Source of the DNA: Diplolepis rosae
Lineage: Eukaryota; Arthropoda; Insecta; Hymenoptera; Diplolepididae
DNA length: 64,000 nucleotides
Assembly (NCBI GenBank): GCA_030998225.1
Contig: JAPYXD010000725.1
Location: 1 to 64,000, forward strand
Reading direction: 5' to 3'
The translations under genes and the position numbers were made by a program. Below, one piece after another: positions 24,681 to 34,480 of this stretch. The number at the start of each line of letters is the position of its first letter. The first letter of the stretch is position 1. Below the pieces are notes generated by a model. The model was not told where the DNA came from. It saw only the letters and a program-made list of their open reading frames with translations, and did no database searches.

Positions 24681-25215
24681 TTACAAATTTTTGTAACCTT
24701 CACACGGTTTTTTATGTTGAACACAGGGCTTAACAAAATATTTATTTTTCATTTCATTCGTTTGAAGCTGGAAAATAAAAATGGAAAATACTTCTATTTA
24801 GAAGCTTAAGCTTTTTATTTATTTTTAAATATATTTTCAGTTATATGGGGATAACATAAAAAAAATGTTGTTCAGGGTCTCAAGAATTCTTCAAGCGTAT
24901 CCACAGTATATATTTTACGAAGTTTAATGTGTTCTTTTTTTTATTTTGTATTAATTGATTTATGCAAAATGTGTATTTTATGTCCTAGAATCATTTTAGG
25001 AACATTTTTTCATTTCATATTGTTCAGAAACTTAATTATTTAAAATTTTTCAAATATTTGTCTATTAGTATAATGCTTTTGTAGAGCGTGCCGCGTGCAG
25101 CGCCGCTCTGGTGAAAAAACTTCGCACATACAAACTATAATCACTAAGGAACCGCCATTTGGTTTTTAGTCGGACAGGGCTGCATGTGATTCTTACTTTT
25201 CTTCTTCTTCTCTCC
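24562..25215 (+). repeat. right inverted arm of the P-type transposon region
   Basis: Reverse complement of about 16540-17185. It covers the last transposase codons (second tandem copy), 3' flank and a terminal segment ending near the GAGCGTGCCGCGTGCAGCGC block (25085-25105). The arms lie about 7.4 kb apart and enclose the R1-clade LINE and the transposase exon. Confidence 0.75.
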
Positions 25216-25374
25216 TTTTTGCTGAGGGCGCAGCCCCATGTCGAGGAGAATAGGGTAATAAAGGAATAGGTGAACAGAATTCAATTAATAGACTAGTTGA
25301 CTGAGTCTGTGCGATAATCTTATTGGTTGAACCCTTCTCCTATTCGTCTAATATTCTATTCTCCTCGACATGGA

Positions 25375-25680
25375 ACTGCGTCTTGAGGCTGATCCATGGA
25401 GACTAGATATAAGGAGACCAATCTCCATATATCCATTCCCGAAATGAAGTCCTGCCAAGTACATAGTTACAAAACTTGCAAAGTGCATAATGGCGACGTC
25501 TAATACCCGATGCTTATAAACCGTGGATGCCGCCATTTTGCACTCAGGGAACACACGTGCCCTCATCGGGAAGTTTCCTGACTAAGTACTTGGCAGAACT
25601 TCATTTCGTGTTTTGTGAAGTACGGCCATAAGAGATTGGTCTCCTTATATCTAGTCTCCATGGGCTGATCCCACAATGTA
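25375..25680. repeat. inverted repeat around GAGACTAGATATAAGGAGAC
   Basis: 25390-25460 and 25585-25670 are imperfect reverse complements. The right half also matches 16300-16440 directly (the ACACGTGCCCTCATC block). This is a dispersed short repeat that forms a hairpin here. A minus-strand reading at 25348-25566 is not supported as a gene. Confidence 0.6.
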
Positions 25681-25681
25681 A

Positions 25682-25871
25682 CCTAAGATTCGTTTATGTC
25701 GTCGATGCGCGTACATTTTAACGTCATCAACGCGTTGTTACCAATTGTCGCATGTTTCTTTGATTCGCGTTTTAGTTCGTTTCAGCGTGCGATTCCACAT
25801 GCGACTGTTGGTAACAACGCGTCAATGACGTCAGATCGTACGCGCGTCGACGATACGTATGAATCTTAGGT
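25682..25871. repeat. ~190-bp palindromic MITE-like repeat
   Basis: The outer ends CCTAAGATTCG and a complementary GAATCTTAGG enclose arms with the AACGCGTTG and GTCGTCGA blocks, meeting at CGCATG. CpG-rich compared with its surroundings. No clear target duplication. Confidence 0.6.
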
Positions 25872-26187
25872 CCACTGATCTCTATAATACACTAGATGCA
25901 CAATGTCAATGGGGAAGTCCGCAAAGTCGTGTGCCCAATTCGCCCAATTGAAGGCTGAGCCGCCATATTTACTTAGATTGATTACAAAGAATGTTGCGGT
26001 AAATTCAAATATAGTAAAAAGGGAAAAGTGTAAATATTAAAGAAACAATATGAAATACATGCTTTTTTACCGGTATTAGTATTGATAGTATACATAATTA
26101 AACTAATGAAATGAAATTTATTAAATAATACCAAACTATAACTCGGTAATATTTATTATTATGGTAAATAATGTTGTATATATATAA

Positions 26188-27130
26188 TGTTCTTTTATGT
26201 TTTATAAGGATTATGTCAGGCTTCTATAACGCACTTTCTCCTTCTTTTGAGGTTAGAATAAAAACATGAATAGGTTCTCTGTGAATAACAAAGATTTTTT
26301 ATTATTATATACAAAATTTACCATTACTACCATTACCCTAGCGGACCCGTGTGAGAGAATGGTCATAGAATACTCTGACCGTTCTCTGACTGTTCTATGA
26401 CCGTTCTATGACCTCGCATTATTACGGCTAAGAACGGTAAAAAAGACATTAAATGCTTTGCAATTATGATTCTGTGGCGAAATTTGGATCAGAAGGTGAA
26501 GCAATAAATACAATGATCTTATTTTTCAGCGATAAAAACTAGGAATACATCATGTACCTGTCATTGAAGGCAGTGCAGTGGTTCACCATTTACGGAACGT
26601 CTCCACCAATAGTAAAACTTCAGTGTGGAGAAGTTCCGCCAGTTGTGAACCACTGCACTGCCTTCAATGACAGGTATTATGTTTTTCTAGTTTTTATCGC
26701 TGAAAAATAAGATAATTGTATTTATTGCTTCACCTTCTAATCCAAATTTCGCCACAGAATCATAATTGCAAAGCTTTTAATGTCTTTTTTACCGATCTTA
26801 GCCGTAATAATGCGAGGTCATAGAATGGTCATAGAACAGTCAGAGAACGGTCAGAGTATTCTATGACCGTTCTCTCACACGGGTCCGCTAGGGTACCCAC
26901 TTAATCTAGGTGTCAATCTTACCTGTGAATAACAAAGAAACAACATTCATTGTTATTATTCACAAGGTTGTTTTTGGATTCCTTTTACAAAATTTCACTT
27001 CGTTGTTTTTGGTATCTCTCAATTAATTATGCTCCTTAACACGTGCGAATTTGATCATCACCCGTCTATTCAGGGATCTGATTTACCAACCTGGTTACGC
27101 GTGCAATTCAATTAGGATAATTTCCTTATA
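26188..27130 (-). repeat. Gypsy-1 3' LTR
   Basis: Matches 31422-31803 apart from the MITE at 26336-26893 and scattered substitutions. On the minus strand it starts TATAAGG, where the 5' LTR has TGTAAGG, and ends AGAACA. Confidence 0.9.
26336..26893. mobile_element. palindromic mariner-type MITE in the Gypsy-1 LTR
   Basis: 558 bp, beginning CCCTAGCGGACCC and ending GGGTCCGCTAGGG, flanked by TA on both sides (26334-26335 and 26894-26895). The other LTR (31566 region) carries the empty site with a single TA. The two halves are complementary nearly throughout, meeting around 26615. TA duplication points to Tc1/mariner-type mobilisation. It must have inserted after Gypsy-1. Confidence 0.85.
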
Positions 27131-27144
27131 TCTCCCCCCCTTAA
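27131..27144 (-). promoter_or_regulatory. Gypsy-1 polypurine tract
   Basis: On the minus strand TTAAGGGGGGGAGA lies directly upstream of the 3' LTR, the expected place for priming of plus-strand DNA synthesis. Confidence 0.75.
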
Positions 27145-27208
27145 GATGAAATTTCTTTGGTACAAAAAAATTTGGTGTAAAATATTTTCGAATTATACAA
27201 AATAATAC

Positions 27209-30200
27209 TTAAGTGTATTCCGTAGTATCCATCTCCGAGTTATTAGCTGACGCAGTGAGTTTCGAGATATGAAATAAGTTTCCTTCTAATTTGTTGTGTC
27301 CTATGTCAACTTCATACATTGAGTTTGATATTTTCTTTAAAATTTTGAACGGTCCAATTCTTAATAGATCCAATTTTTTCCGATTCATTCGGTTACCATT
27401 TTCAATGTACACTAAATCTCCAGCATTGAAGTTATAATCCTTTCTATTTTTGTCATGTAATTTCTTATTATATTCATGATATTTTATACTGTTTTTAAAT
27501 GCAATCTTCCTATCGTATTCTAATTGATTATCATTTTTATTTTTTTTCAATTCGTTTGGCAATACTGATGTATCTTCGCCATTTAACACGTATTTTGGAC
27601 TGAATTTTGTCACCGTGTGTTCAGTTTTATTATATTGATTTATGCACGTATGTGCTATAGTTGTCCATGCATACTTGTTTTTTTTTTCGTTTATTGCGCA
27701 TCTTATTTTGTTTACTAGGGTTTGATTAAGTCTTTCGTTTAAACCATTCGAAGATAGCGTATTCACTCCTGTGAAGATTATTGTGACTCCTTTTTCTTTT
27801 AAGAAGTTTTTGAAATCTATGGAATTTATGCCCGGATATTGATCTGTTAAAACTATTTGAATATCGTGATCTTTTAGTACATTTTCTGTTAATTTAATGA
27901 AGTCATTTGCATTTTGTGTTTTTGATGTTAGTATGTAAGCAAATCTTGTAAAATGATCTACTAAAAGATGTAAATATGTTTTCGTGCATCGTGAGCCACC
28001 GAATCCACCTATTGTGTCTGTGGAAACTATTTCGAACGGTTTTCTTGCGAGACCGAGATATGACATTAAACCAAATTTTGTCTTGCCCTCTTGATTTATT
28101 TTTTATACATATTTCACAATATTTACAGGTTTTCTTTATATTTTCTGATATATTTACTGCTGTATAATACGGTAGTATTTTATTTTTCATTTGATTTATT
28201 CCAATATGACAGAATTTTTCATGCGTGTCTTCTATCAGTTTTTTACTGAATTCTTCTGATAATACAATCTTTTCTTTATTTCTTGCTTTTTTATAATACA
28301 GATTATCTTTAAAATTTAATCTGTTTATGTTAGGTTTTATATCTTTATTCCTCTTTTGATCTTCTAAAATATCTTCTAAGTTTATTAAGTTTACCACTTT
28401 TAATTGATCGTTTTCGTCTTCTTGGGGCTCTAATACTGGGTTTCTGCTCAAGCAATCTGCATCTAAATTATCTTTACCTGGATGGTATATTATTTCAAAA
28501 TCAAATTGTGACAAATAGTGTGTGAGATCACCTAATTCTTCATCTGTTCTAGCTCTTATATTCATTTTTTCAAGCGGTTTGTGATCTGAAAATATTTTAA
28601 AATGTTTGCCTATAAGCCAATGTTGCCAAAACTTTACTGCTTCTTTTATTGCTATACATTCCAAGTAAATTGCTTTTTTTCTTTTTTGTGAGTCGTTTCA
28701 TTTTCTTGAGAAATATGCTACTGGTTTTTCTATTTTTGGGTTTTCGTTTAGTTGTGGCTGTTTCAATTCAGCACCTATGCCTTTTAAAGTTGCGTCTGTG
28801 TATATATGTATTGGTAAGTCTGGGTCAAAGATGGCTAATACCGGTTGTGTACAGAGAAAGTTTTTCATGTATTCGAAGACTTTTTGACATTCCTCTGACC
28901 AGATGAATTCTTGTCCTTTTCTTAGTAAATTATGCAGTGGTTCCACGATTTGTGAAATTTTTGGTACATATTCATTATAAAAGTTGATTTTTCCTAAAAA
29001 TTGTCGAATATTTTTTTTATTTTCCGGAACAGGAAAATTTCTTATGGAAATCAAATTATCGTTTACTGGAGAAATGGAGTTGTGTCTTATTATGTGGCCT
29101 AGATATTGTACGGAGTCCAATGTAAATGTGCATTTTGAAAGTTTCAATCGAAATCCTTCTTCCATTATTGCTTCTAATAATTTTGATAAATGGTCTATAT
29201 GTTCCTCGAAAGATTTTGATAATATCAATATGTCGTCTATATAATTGACTGTAAAATTTGCAAAATTATGTTTTCTTATTATATTACTTAAGATTCTTTG
29301 GAAAATAGCCGGTAACGTTTTTAATCCAAATGGTAAGAAAGTCCATTGAAAATGACCTTCTTGGGTTACAAAGCCTGTTTTTCTTCTATCTTCAATTCGT
29401 AAAGGAATTGACCAAAATGCCGAGTTTATATCAAGTTTTGAGAAATATCTGCAATTTCTTGTTTTTATTATTAAATCTTCAATTAATGGGAATGGTTGTG
29501 ATTGAGGAACTATTATCTTATTTAAATCTCTGAAATCTATACATAATCTTGATTTCTTGTTTTCATCTCTTTTATAAGCTAATGTTACTGGAGCAGCGAA
29601 GGGACTGTATGATTCTTCTATTAGATTTCTTTTGAGTAACTCTGAGATTTGCTCTTCTATTTCTTTCCTGTCTTCAATAGTGCATCTATATGGTCTTTTG
29701 CTACAGTACTTATCTATTATAAGATCTATTCTGGCTTCGTAATCCTTCACGGTGCCTATTTGATACTTATCGTTTGCAAATATATTTCTATATTTGTCTA
29801 TTAGATTCATTATTATTGTTTCTTCATGATGATTTAAGTGATTCGTGAAGACATTGAATGTATTTATTTCAACATGTTCATTGAAATTTATTTGATGCTC
29901 TTTTATTATTGGTTCTGTAGATTCGGAACTTTTCTGTTCTATCTCTAATTTCTCATTTTGTATCAATTTAAATTTTTTTATACAATCTAATCCTAATAGA
30001 AAGTTATATTTAAAATTCTCATTATTAATTATGAACACATTTATGTGGTCCTCTATGTTCATGATTTTTATTTTTATTTTTATTAATCCATCTGTCTTAT
30101 ACCCACCATTAATTGTTCTCAAATTCGTTTTTTCTATATTATTATCTTTAGATTTTAATTTTACTAGCTTTGAATTTATTAATGTAACATTTGATGCTGG

Positions 30201-30266
30201 GTCATAAATAGCAGGTATTTCTAAAACATCATTTAGTTTAATATTGAGTTCGATTAATGGTGGCAC
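27209..30266 (-). pseudogene. pol: Gypsy-1 pol: protease, reverse transcriptase, RNase H, integrase
   Basis: Protease-like motif IYDPASNVTLI is at the start (DPA where DTG or DSG is usual). RT blocks include RLCIDFRDLNKIIVP, KLDINSAFWSIPL and the catalytic YIDD near 29245, followed by FLGKINFYNEYVPKI and an RNase H IYTDATLKGIGAEL. A single in-frame TGA at 28698-28700 interrupts RNase H, and the same frame continues at once with KKAIYLECIAIKE. Integrase has its zinc-binding H-x-H...CKYCEIC and, after a frameshift near 28078, the core with IVSTDTIGG, LTDQYPG and a later NGLNERLNQT, consistent with D,D,E. The C-terminus has a chromo-like DLVYIENGNRM/LLRIGPFKI stretch. There is no ATG; pol is in the -1 frame relative to gag and is expected to be made by frameshifting. 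Confidence 0.9.
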
Positions 30267-30268
30267 TA

Positions 30269-31390
30269 TTAGTTTTTTGGATCATCGTCGCTTAGTTCTA
30301 CATCTAATGTTAAAGTGTTTACTTTCTTTGTTTTGTTGTTCTTATTTTCTTGATCTTTGAACCAGCATTCAGCCTCCGGATGAAAACGTGTTCCTTTTTC
30401 TTTTTCTTTACATATTTTACAAGGCGTTTTTTTACTTCTATCTTTGATGTTTGGTCTATCCTTTCTAAATTCTAGATTTTTTTTATAAGTTAGATGTTCC
30501 AATTTACCTATTTCATTGTGTAAATCTTCAGTCTTTGTTAGTTTTTCTCTATCAATTCTATCTATTATATAATTTGGCAAACCTGTGGCAATAAGGTCTA
30601 TCAATGTTCCATTATCAATAGTCTTCCTTATTTGCAATAAAAGTCTTTCCTTTTTTATGGAATATTCCAATAACGAACCCGTCTGATATTTAAACGACAA
30701 TGAATATTTTATTGGAGACCAACCTTTACTAGCAAATGTGTTACAAAAATTTGTTTTCCATTCGTCCCATTCTGTTTGAATTGTAAGTTTCAAAAGTGCA
30801 CAACTATACCAATCTACTGCACCCTTTTCCATAAAAGATTTTAAAATCTCTATTTTTTTCTCGTCTGTTGTTATCTCAAACCGTGCACATTCTTTTTCAA
30901 AATTGTTTATCCGTTGATTTGCGTTTGAATTTTTACCGTCAAATTTTTCGATTGTAAATTCTTTTGCTAATTTTCCTAAATTTTTCTCTTGTGATTTTTC
31001 TTGGCTTTTTTCAAGTAATTTTTCCAGTAATTTTACTAAAGGTTGTTCTAAAGCATTAGGCAATATGTCACTATTTTCTTGGTTTTCAATTATTTCATCT
31101 AAATATTCGCCCTCATATTGTATATTTCCATGTTCATCGTAATAAATATTTTTTAATTCTTTAGTTACATTAATCCATACTTTTCTCATTTGACCCCTTT
31201 GTTTAATAGTTTTCTTTACCTTAGTAAATGAAGACGTTTTTATAAGCTCCGTGTGGGTGGTTGCATTCAAGTTCTCGTATGGAATTTTATAAGTGTGGCC
31301 ATCCGGCGTGGTGATTCTGGTTACACACAACACACTAGATTTTTCATCCACGGCTGGTAGCATCTTGAACGTAAATTGTAATTTGTCCAT
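30269..31390 (-). CDS. gag: Gypsy-1 Gag
   Basis: Intact frame of about 373 codons from ATG 31390-31388 (MDKLQFTFK) to TAA at 30269-30271. It builds the particle and binds RNA. A capsid-like central region (FTIEKFDGKNSNANQRINNF, then VDWYSC and a WDEWKTNFCNTF segment) matches the general Ty3/gypsy Gag pattern, preceded by a Lys/Glu-rich LLEKSQEKSQEK repeat that may be a short coiled coil. Near the C-terminus CKICKEKEKG...HPEAEC is a Cys/His cluster with longer spacing than a standard knuckle. The last sense codons overlap the slippery heptamer. Only 31 bases separate the 5' LTR from the ATG. Confidence 0.85.
   Translation of the reverse strand: MDKLQFTFKMLPAVDEKSSVLCVTRITTPDGHTYKIPYENLNATTHTELIKTSSFTKVKKTIKQRGQMRKVWINVTKELKNIYYDEHGNIQYEGEYLDEIIENQENSDILPNALEQPLVKLLEKLLEKSQEKSQEKNLGKLAKEFTIEKFDGKNSNANQRINNFEKECARFEITTDEKKIEILKSFMEKGAVDWYSCALLKLTIQTEWDEWKTNFCNTFASKGWSPIKYSLSFKYQTGSLLEYSIKKERLLLQIRKTIDNGTLIDLIATGLPNYIIDRIDREKLTKTEDLHNEIGKLEHLTYKKNLEFRKDRPNIKDRSKKTPCKICKEKEKGTRFHPEAECWFKDQENKNNKTKKVNTLTLDVELSDDDPKN
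30272..30278 (-). promoter_or_regulatory. -1 ribosomal frameshift heptamer A AAA AAC
   Basis: On the minus strand AAAAAAC is in the correct phase of the gag frame (CCA AAA AAC) and is immediately followed by the gag TAA. Slipping by -1 leads straight into LIVPPLIELN of pol. This is a canonical slippery site and explains why pol has no ATG. Any downstream pseudoknot was not assessed. Confidence 0.8.
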
Positions 31391-31421
31391 CGTGATATAC
31401 AACGAGAATGTTGTTTTATAA

Positions 31422-31803
31422 TGTTCTTTTATGTTTTATAAGGTTTATGTCAGGCTTCTATAACGCACTTTCTCCTTCTTTTGAGGTTAGAATAAAAACA
31501 TGAAGAGGTTCTCTGTGAATAACAAAGATTTTTATTATTATATACAAAATTTACCATTACTACCATTACCCACTTAATCTAGGTGTCAATCTTACCTGTG
31601 AATAACAAAGAAACAACATTCAATGTTATTATTCACAAGGTTGTTTTTGGATTCCTTTTACAAAATTTCACTTCGTTGTTTTTGGTATCTCTCAATTAAT
31701 TATGCTCCTTAACACGTGCGAATTTCATCATCACCCGTCTATTCAGGGATCTGATTTACCAACCTGGTTACGCGTGCAATTCAATTAGGATAATTTCCTT
31801 ACA
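31422..31803 (-). repeat. Gypsy-1 5' LTR
   Basis: 382 bp, TGTAAGG...AGAACA on the minus strand. It holds the element promoter by family rule. It carries the empty TA site of the MITE that occupies the other LTR. Confidence 0.9.
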
Positions 31804-32200
31804 TATATTTAAATGGGCATATGTATTTATTTATTAACTATAATTAAATATAAATTTATTATAAATTTATCAAATATAGATTATAGAAATCAACAAGTAA
31901 ACGTACCTTGAAGTAGTGTAAAAATTATCTCACGTTCTGAACGTGAACTATTAATAATAGTCACATATAATAACTATTTTTAGAATAAATTAATTCGCGT
32001 TTCATAATTCAACCCTCATGTACCTGTATATAAACGGTTTTAAAAACTGAAAAAAGTTTAAAAAAATGTTGAATTACTCGATCTTGTTGGCGTATTTCAT
32101 CATACGTTTAAATTGATCAGGAGTAATAAGTTGCTCCAACTGAAAGAAGTTATAGAAATAATTTTAAATATATACAAAAATTATAAACTATTGTATTATC
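31804..32200. other. interior of the old TIR element, no gene
   Basis: AT-rich filler between the two gypsy insertions, with no coding content. The string CTATTGTATT at 32188-32197 recurs just after the Gypsy-2 3' LTR (39035-39044) and marks its insertion site. Confidence 0.6.
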
Positions 32201-33057
32201 TGAAGCCGTGACAACGCGGCGAATGAAGCGTTTTCGACAGGATTGAGTTTTGTAGGCGTGACGAATGCGAGAATGTGTGAGAATAGGCAAGGTTAAGTAG
32301 TCTTTCGCAGTACCTCGAACTGACACAATGTGTATGTTGACGCCTAAATTTACTACTTTAGATCAGCGGTATTTGTAAGGTCTGAGTTTTAGACCCTGGA
32401 CTAAGTTCTTACTTTAATTTACAATATTTAGCAGATTGTAGCAATTCAGTGAAATTCTCAGCACTCAATTTATAGCACTGGGTTTTTCCTAAACTAACGC
32501 TAACACAATTTCTTTCGGCGTTTTATTTCTTTTACATGTTTCAAGCAAAACGTGCTCAAATAAACTTCTCTAGGATTTCCTTACGTTCCAAAGAAGACAA
32601 TTAGGGACTAATACCAGACACTAAACGTCGCCTTAGCTATGTTCGGGTAACTTAGGTCATAATGTTTCATCTGTACGCCATCCTCGACTTCATGACTCAC
32701 TCTGTAATACCTTTGCCTAAACTTACCTCTACCGTCCCCACCACTCCATTTTCGAGATGCACCCTCACTTTTCAAATGGTCACTAAGTTAGTTCACTGTC
32801 AAAATTTATCGACCAAACATCGAGTCTGTAACCTTGTGTCGTCAAATTAAAGAAAATTCTAATGTACGAGTCGGGAATTATTAATACTTACCCCTTCTAT
32901 TAAGTAAGGAGAAATCACGGAGAATAATGATTACATTCTCATTTTTCGTGGTTCGCAACGTAACAACAGTGTACCTCATTATTTTAATCGAATTGACAAT
33001 AAACCATTAGCTATATTTTAAACTAATGTTTGTGTACTCTCAAATTATTATCCTACA
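32201..33057 (+). repeat. Gypsy-2 5' LTR (interrupted)
   Basis: TGAAGCCGT...CCTACA. It matches 38817-39034 on both sides of the insertion at 32335-32968. Confidence 0.85.
32335..32968. mobile_element. 634-bp solo LTR of another element
   Basis: Starts TGTTGACG and ends CGTAACAACA, giving TG...CA ends with 5-bp inverted termini TGTTG/CAACA. It is flanked by GTGTA at 32330-32334 and 32969-32973, and the 3' LTR of Gypsy-2 shows the empty site with one GTGTA. These are the marks of an LTR retrotransposon reduced to a solo LTR by recombination. The orientation and the parent family are unknown. Confidence 0.8.
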
Positions 33058-33059
33058 AC

Positions 33060-33077
33060 TGGGGGCTCGTCCGGGAT
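33060..33077 (+). promoter_or_regulatory. Gypsy-2 primer binding site, tRNA-Pro type
   Basis: TGGGGGCTCGTCCGGGAT begins two bases after the 5' LTR end. From memory this is the primer site complementary to the 3' end of tRNA-Pro best known from gammaretroviruses. Eighteen bases in the right place make the call firm. Confidence 0.85.
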
Positions 33078-33181
33078 TTGTTTCGAGAGCAATTTTAAAA
33101 TTGGCGAGGTGAAGCGTGAAAGGAATCAGATCGTGTTAGTGAGTTTCAAACGACGAATTGCAGTGAAAACCGTTAGCAAAG

Positions 33182-34480
33182 ATGACTACGATTGAGGAGC
33201 AGGTCACTCAACTGGACGATTTGACGGTGGATGATTCACTTTAAGAGCAACTACATGAGCTTGGATGTTCAGTGTCGGGGGCGAAAGCAGTTTTAAAAGA
33301 GCGGTTGCGAAAGGCTCTGATGGGTGACGGAAAGACACTGGAGGGCGGGACGAGAATGCCCGACGATGACGAAAGTGGAGCGGAAGACGACCTGGAGAAT
33401 GACGAAGAAGACGTGGACATAAGTTCCTTGACGGTGAAAGAGTTGAGGTTCAGGTTGAAACGCTTGGACCTGAAAACAACGGGGAATCAGGCGAAGTTAA
33501 AGAATCGCTTATCCACAGCATGGCAAGATGGCGACGAAGACGACGAAAACGACGCTCAAGAGGTTCATGAAAATGAACACAGCACGGCGCCCTTGACGCA
33601 CAATGGCGCTGACGACGTTCGACAAAATCTCAACGGTGGGAAAAGGTGTGGGGGAAATCTAGGAGAAACCAACAAGCAGGTGAGAGATTGGCTCGCGTTA
33701 TATTAGACAAAAACACGCGAGGTAAGTCGATATCAACTGACGGTCAAGGTTCACATCGGTTGATGATGATGTTTAGATACGTAGAGGGGACACTGGAAAC
33801 GTTTAGTGCGGATGACGGACGAAGCGTGCTGCGCTGGATGGAAGAGTTTGATGAGACAGCTCTTATCTGCGAATGGAGCAATATGCATAAAGCTATTTAT
33901 GCGAGACGTTTACTCAGAGGCTCAGCCAAATTGTTTGTCAGTTTCGAGGACTATAGACATTCTTGGAAAGCGATGAAGAAGGCCCTGCATCGAGAATTCT
34001 AGCCAAGGATTGATAGCTATGAGATACATCGACGGTTACAGCAAAGAAAAAAGAAGAACGACGAGACGTACCACGAGTATTGCTACCGTATGATGGAAAT
34101 CGGAGCACAGGTCGGAATGGAACAAAGTGCGATTATCCAGTATATTGTAGAAGGTATTGACGGAGACGAGGTGAGTAAAATGATGTTGTTTGGAGCTAAA
34201 GATATTCGTGAGCTCAAGTCGAAGTTGGATATGTACGAAAAAATAAAGAATAAACCAAAGATAGGCAGTAGAGTAGAAAGCTTACTAAAGAAAGCCACGA
34301 ATAAAAGTGTCGATTGGAATAAAAGCGACAAATGTTTCAATTGTGGTAGCACTAGACATAGGAGTAAGGAGTGTTCGACGAGAGATAAAGGCCCGAAATG
34401 TTTCAAGTGCAATGATCATGGGCATAAAGCGCGTGAATTTAAAGGCGCGAATTCGGAGAAAAGTCGAACGTGTAATGTTA
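33182..34480 (+). pseudogene. gag: Gypsy-2 Gag with two SAP-like motifs and zinc knuckles
   Basis: ATG 33182 is in frame with the rest of the N-terminal part. A stop at 33242-33244 lies inside a first SAP-like repeat (LTVDDSL...EQLHELGCSVSGAK...LKERL); a second SAP-like motif follows at about 33424-33520 (LTVKELRFRLKRLDLKTTGN). SAP motifs are helix-extended-helix DNA- or chromatin-binding modules. An acidic stretch (DDDESGAEDDLENDEEDVD) lies between them. After a frameshift near 33650-33700 comes the capsid-like region (MEEFDETALICEW, KLFVSFEDY), a stop at 34000-34002, then knuckles CFNCGSTRHRSKEC and CFKCNDHGHKAREF, where the last ligand Cys is Phe. The N-terminal double SAP arrangement is unusual for a Gag as far as known here. 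Confidence 0.75.

Larger units (their letters stand above)
26188..31803 (-). mobile_element. Gypsy-1: near-complete Ty3/gypsy LTR retrotransposon
   Basis: LTRs lie at 26188-27130 (3' LTR, with an inserted MITE) and 31422-31803 (5' LTR). Without the MITE the LTRs are 383 and 382 bp and very similar. Gene order on the minus strand is gag, then protease-RT-RNase H-integrase. Flanks read TATAA and TATAT, an imperfect 5-base duplication. The few defects (one stop, one frameshift in pol) make it one of the younger elements in the window. Confidence 0.9.
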
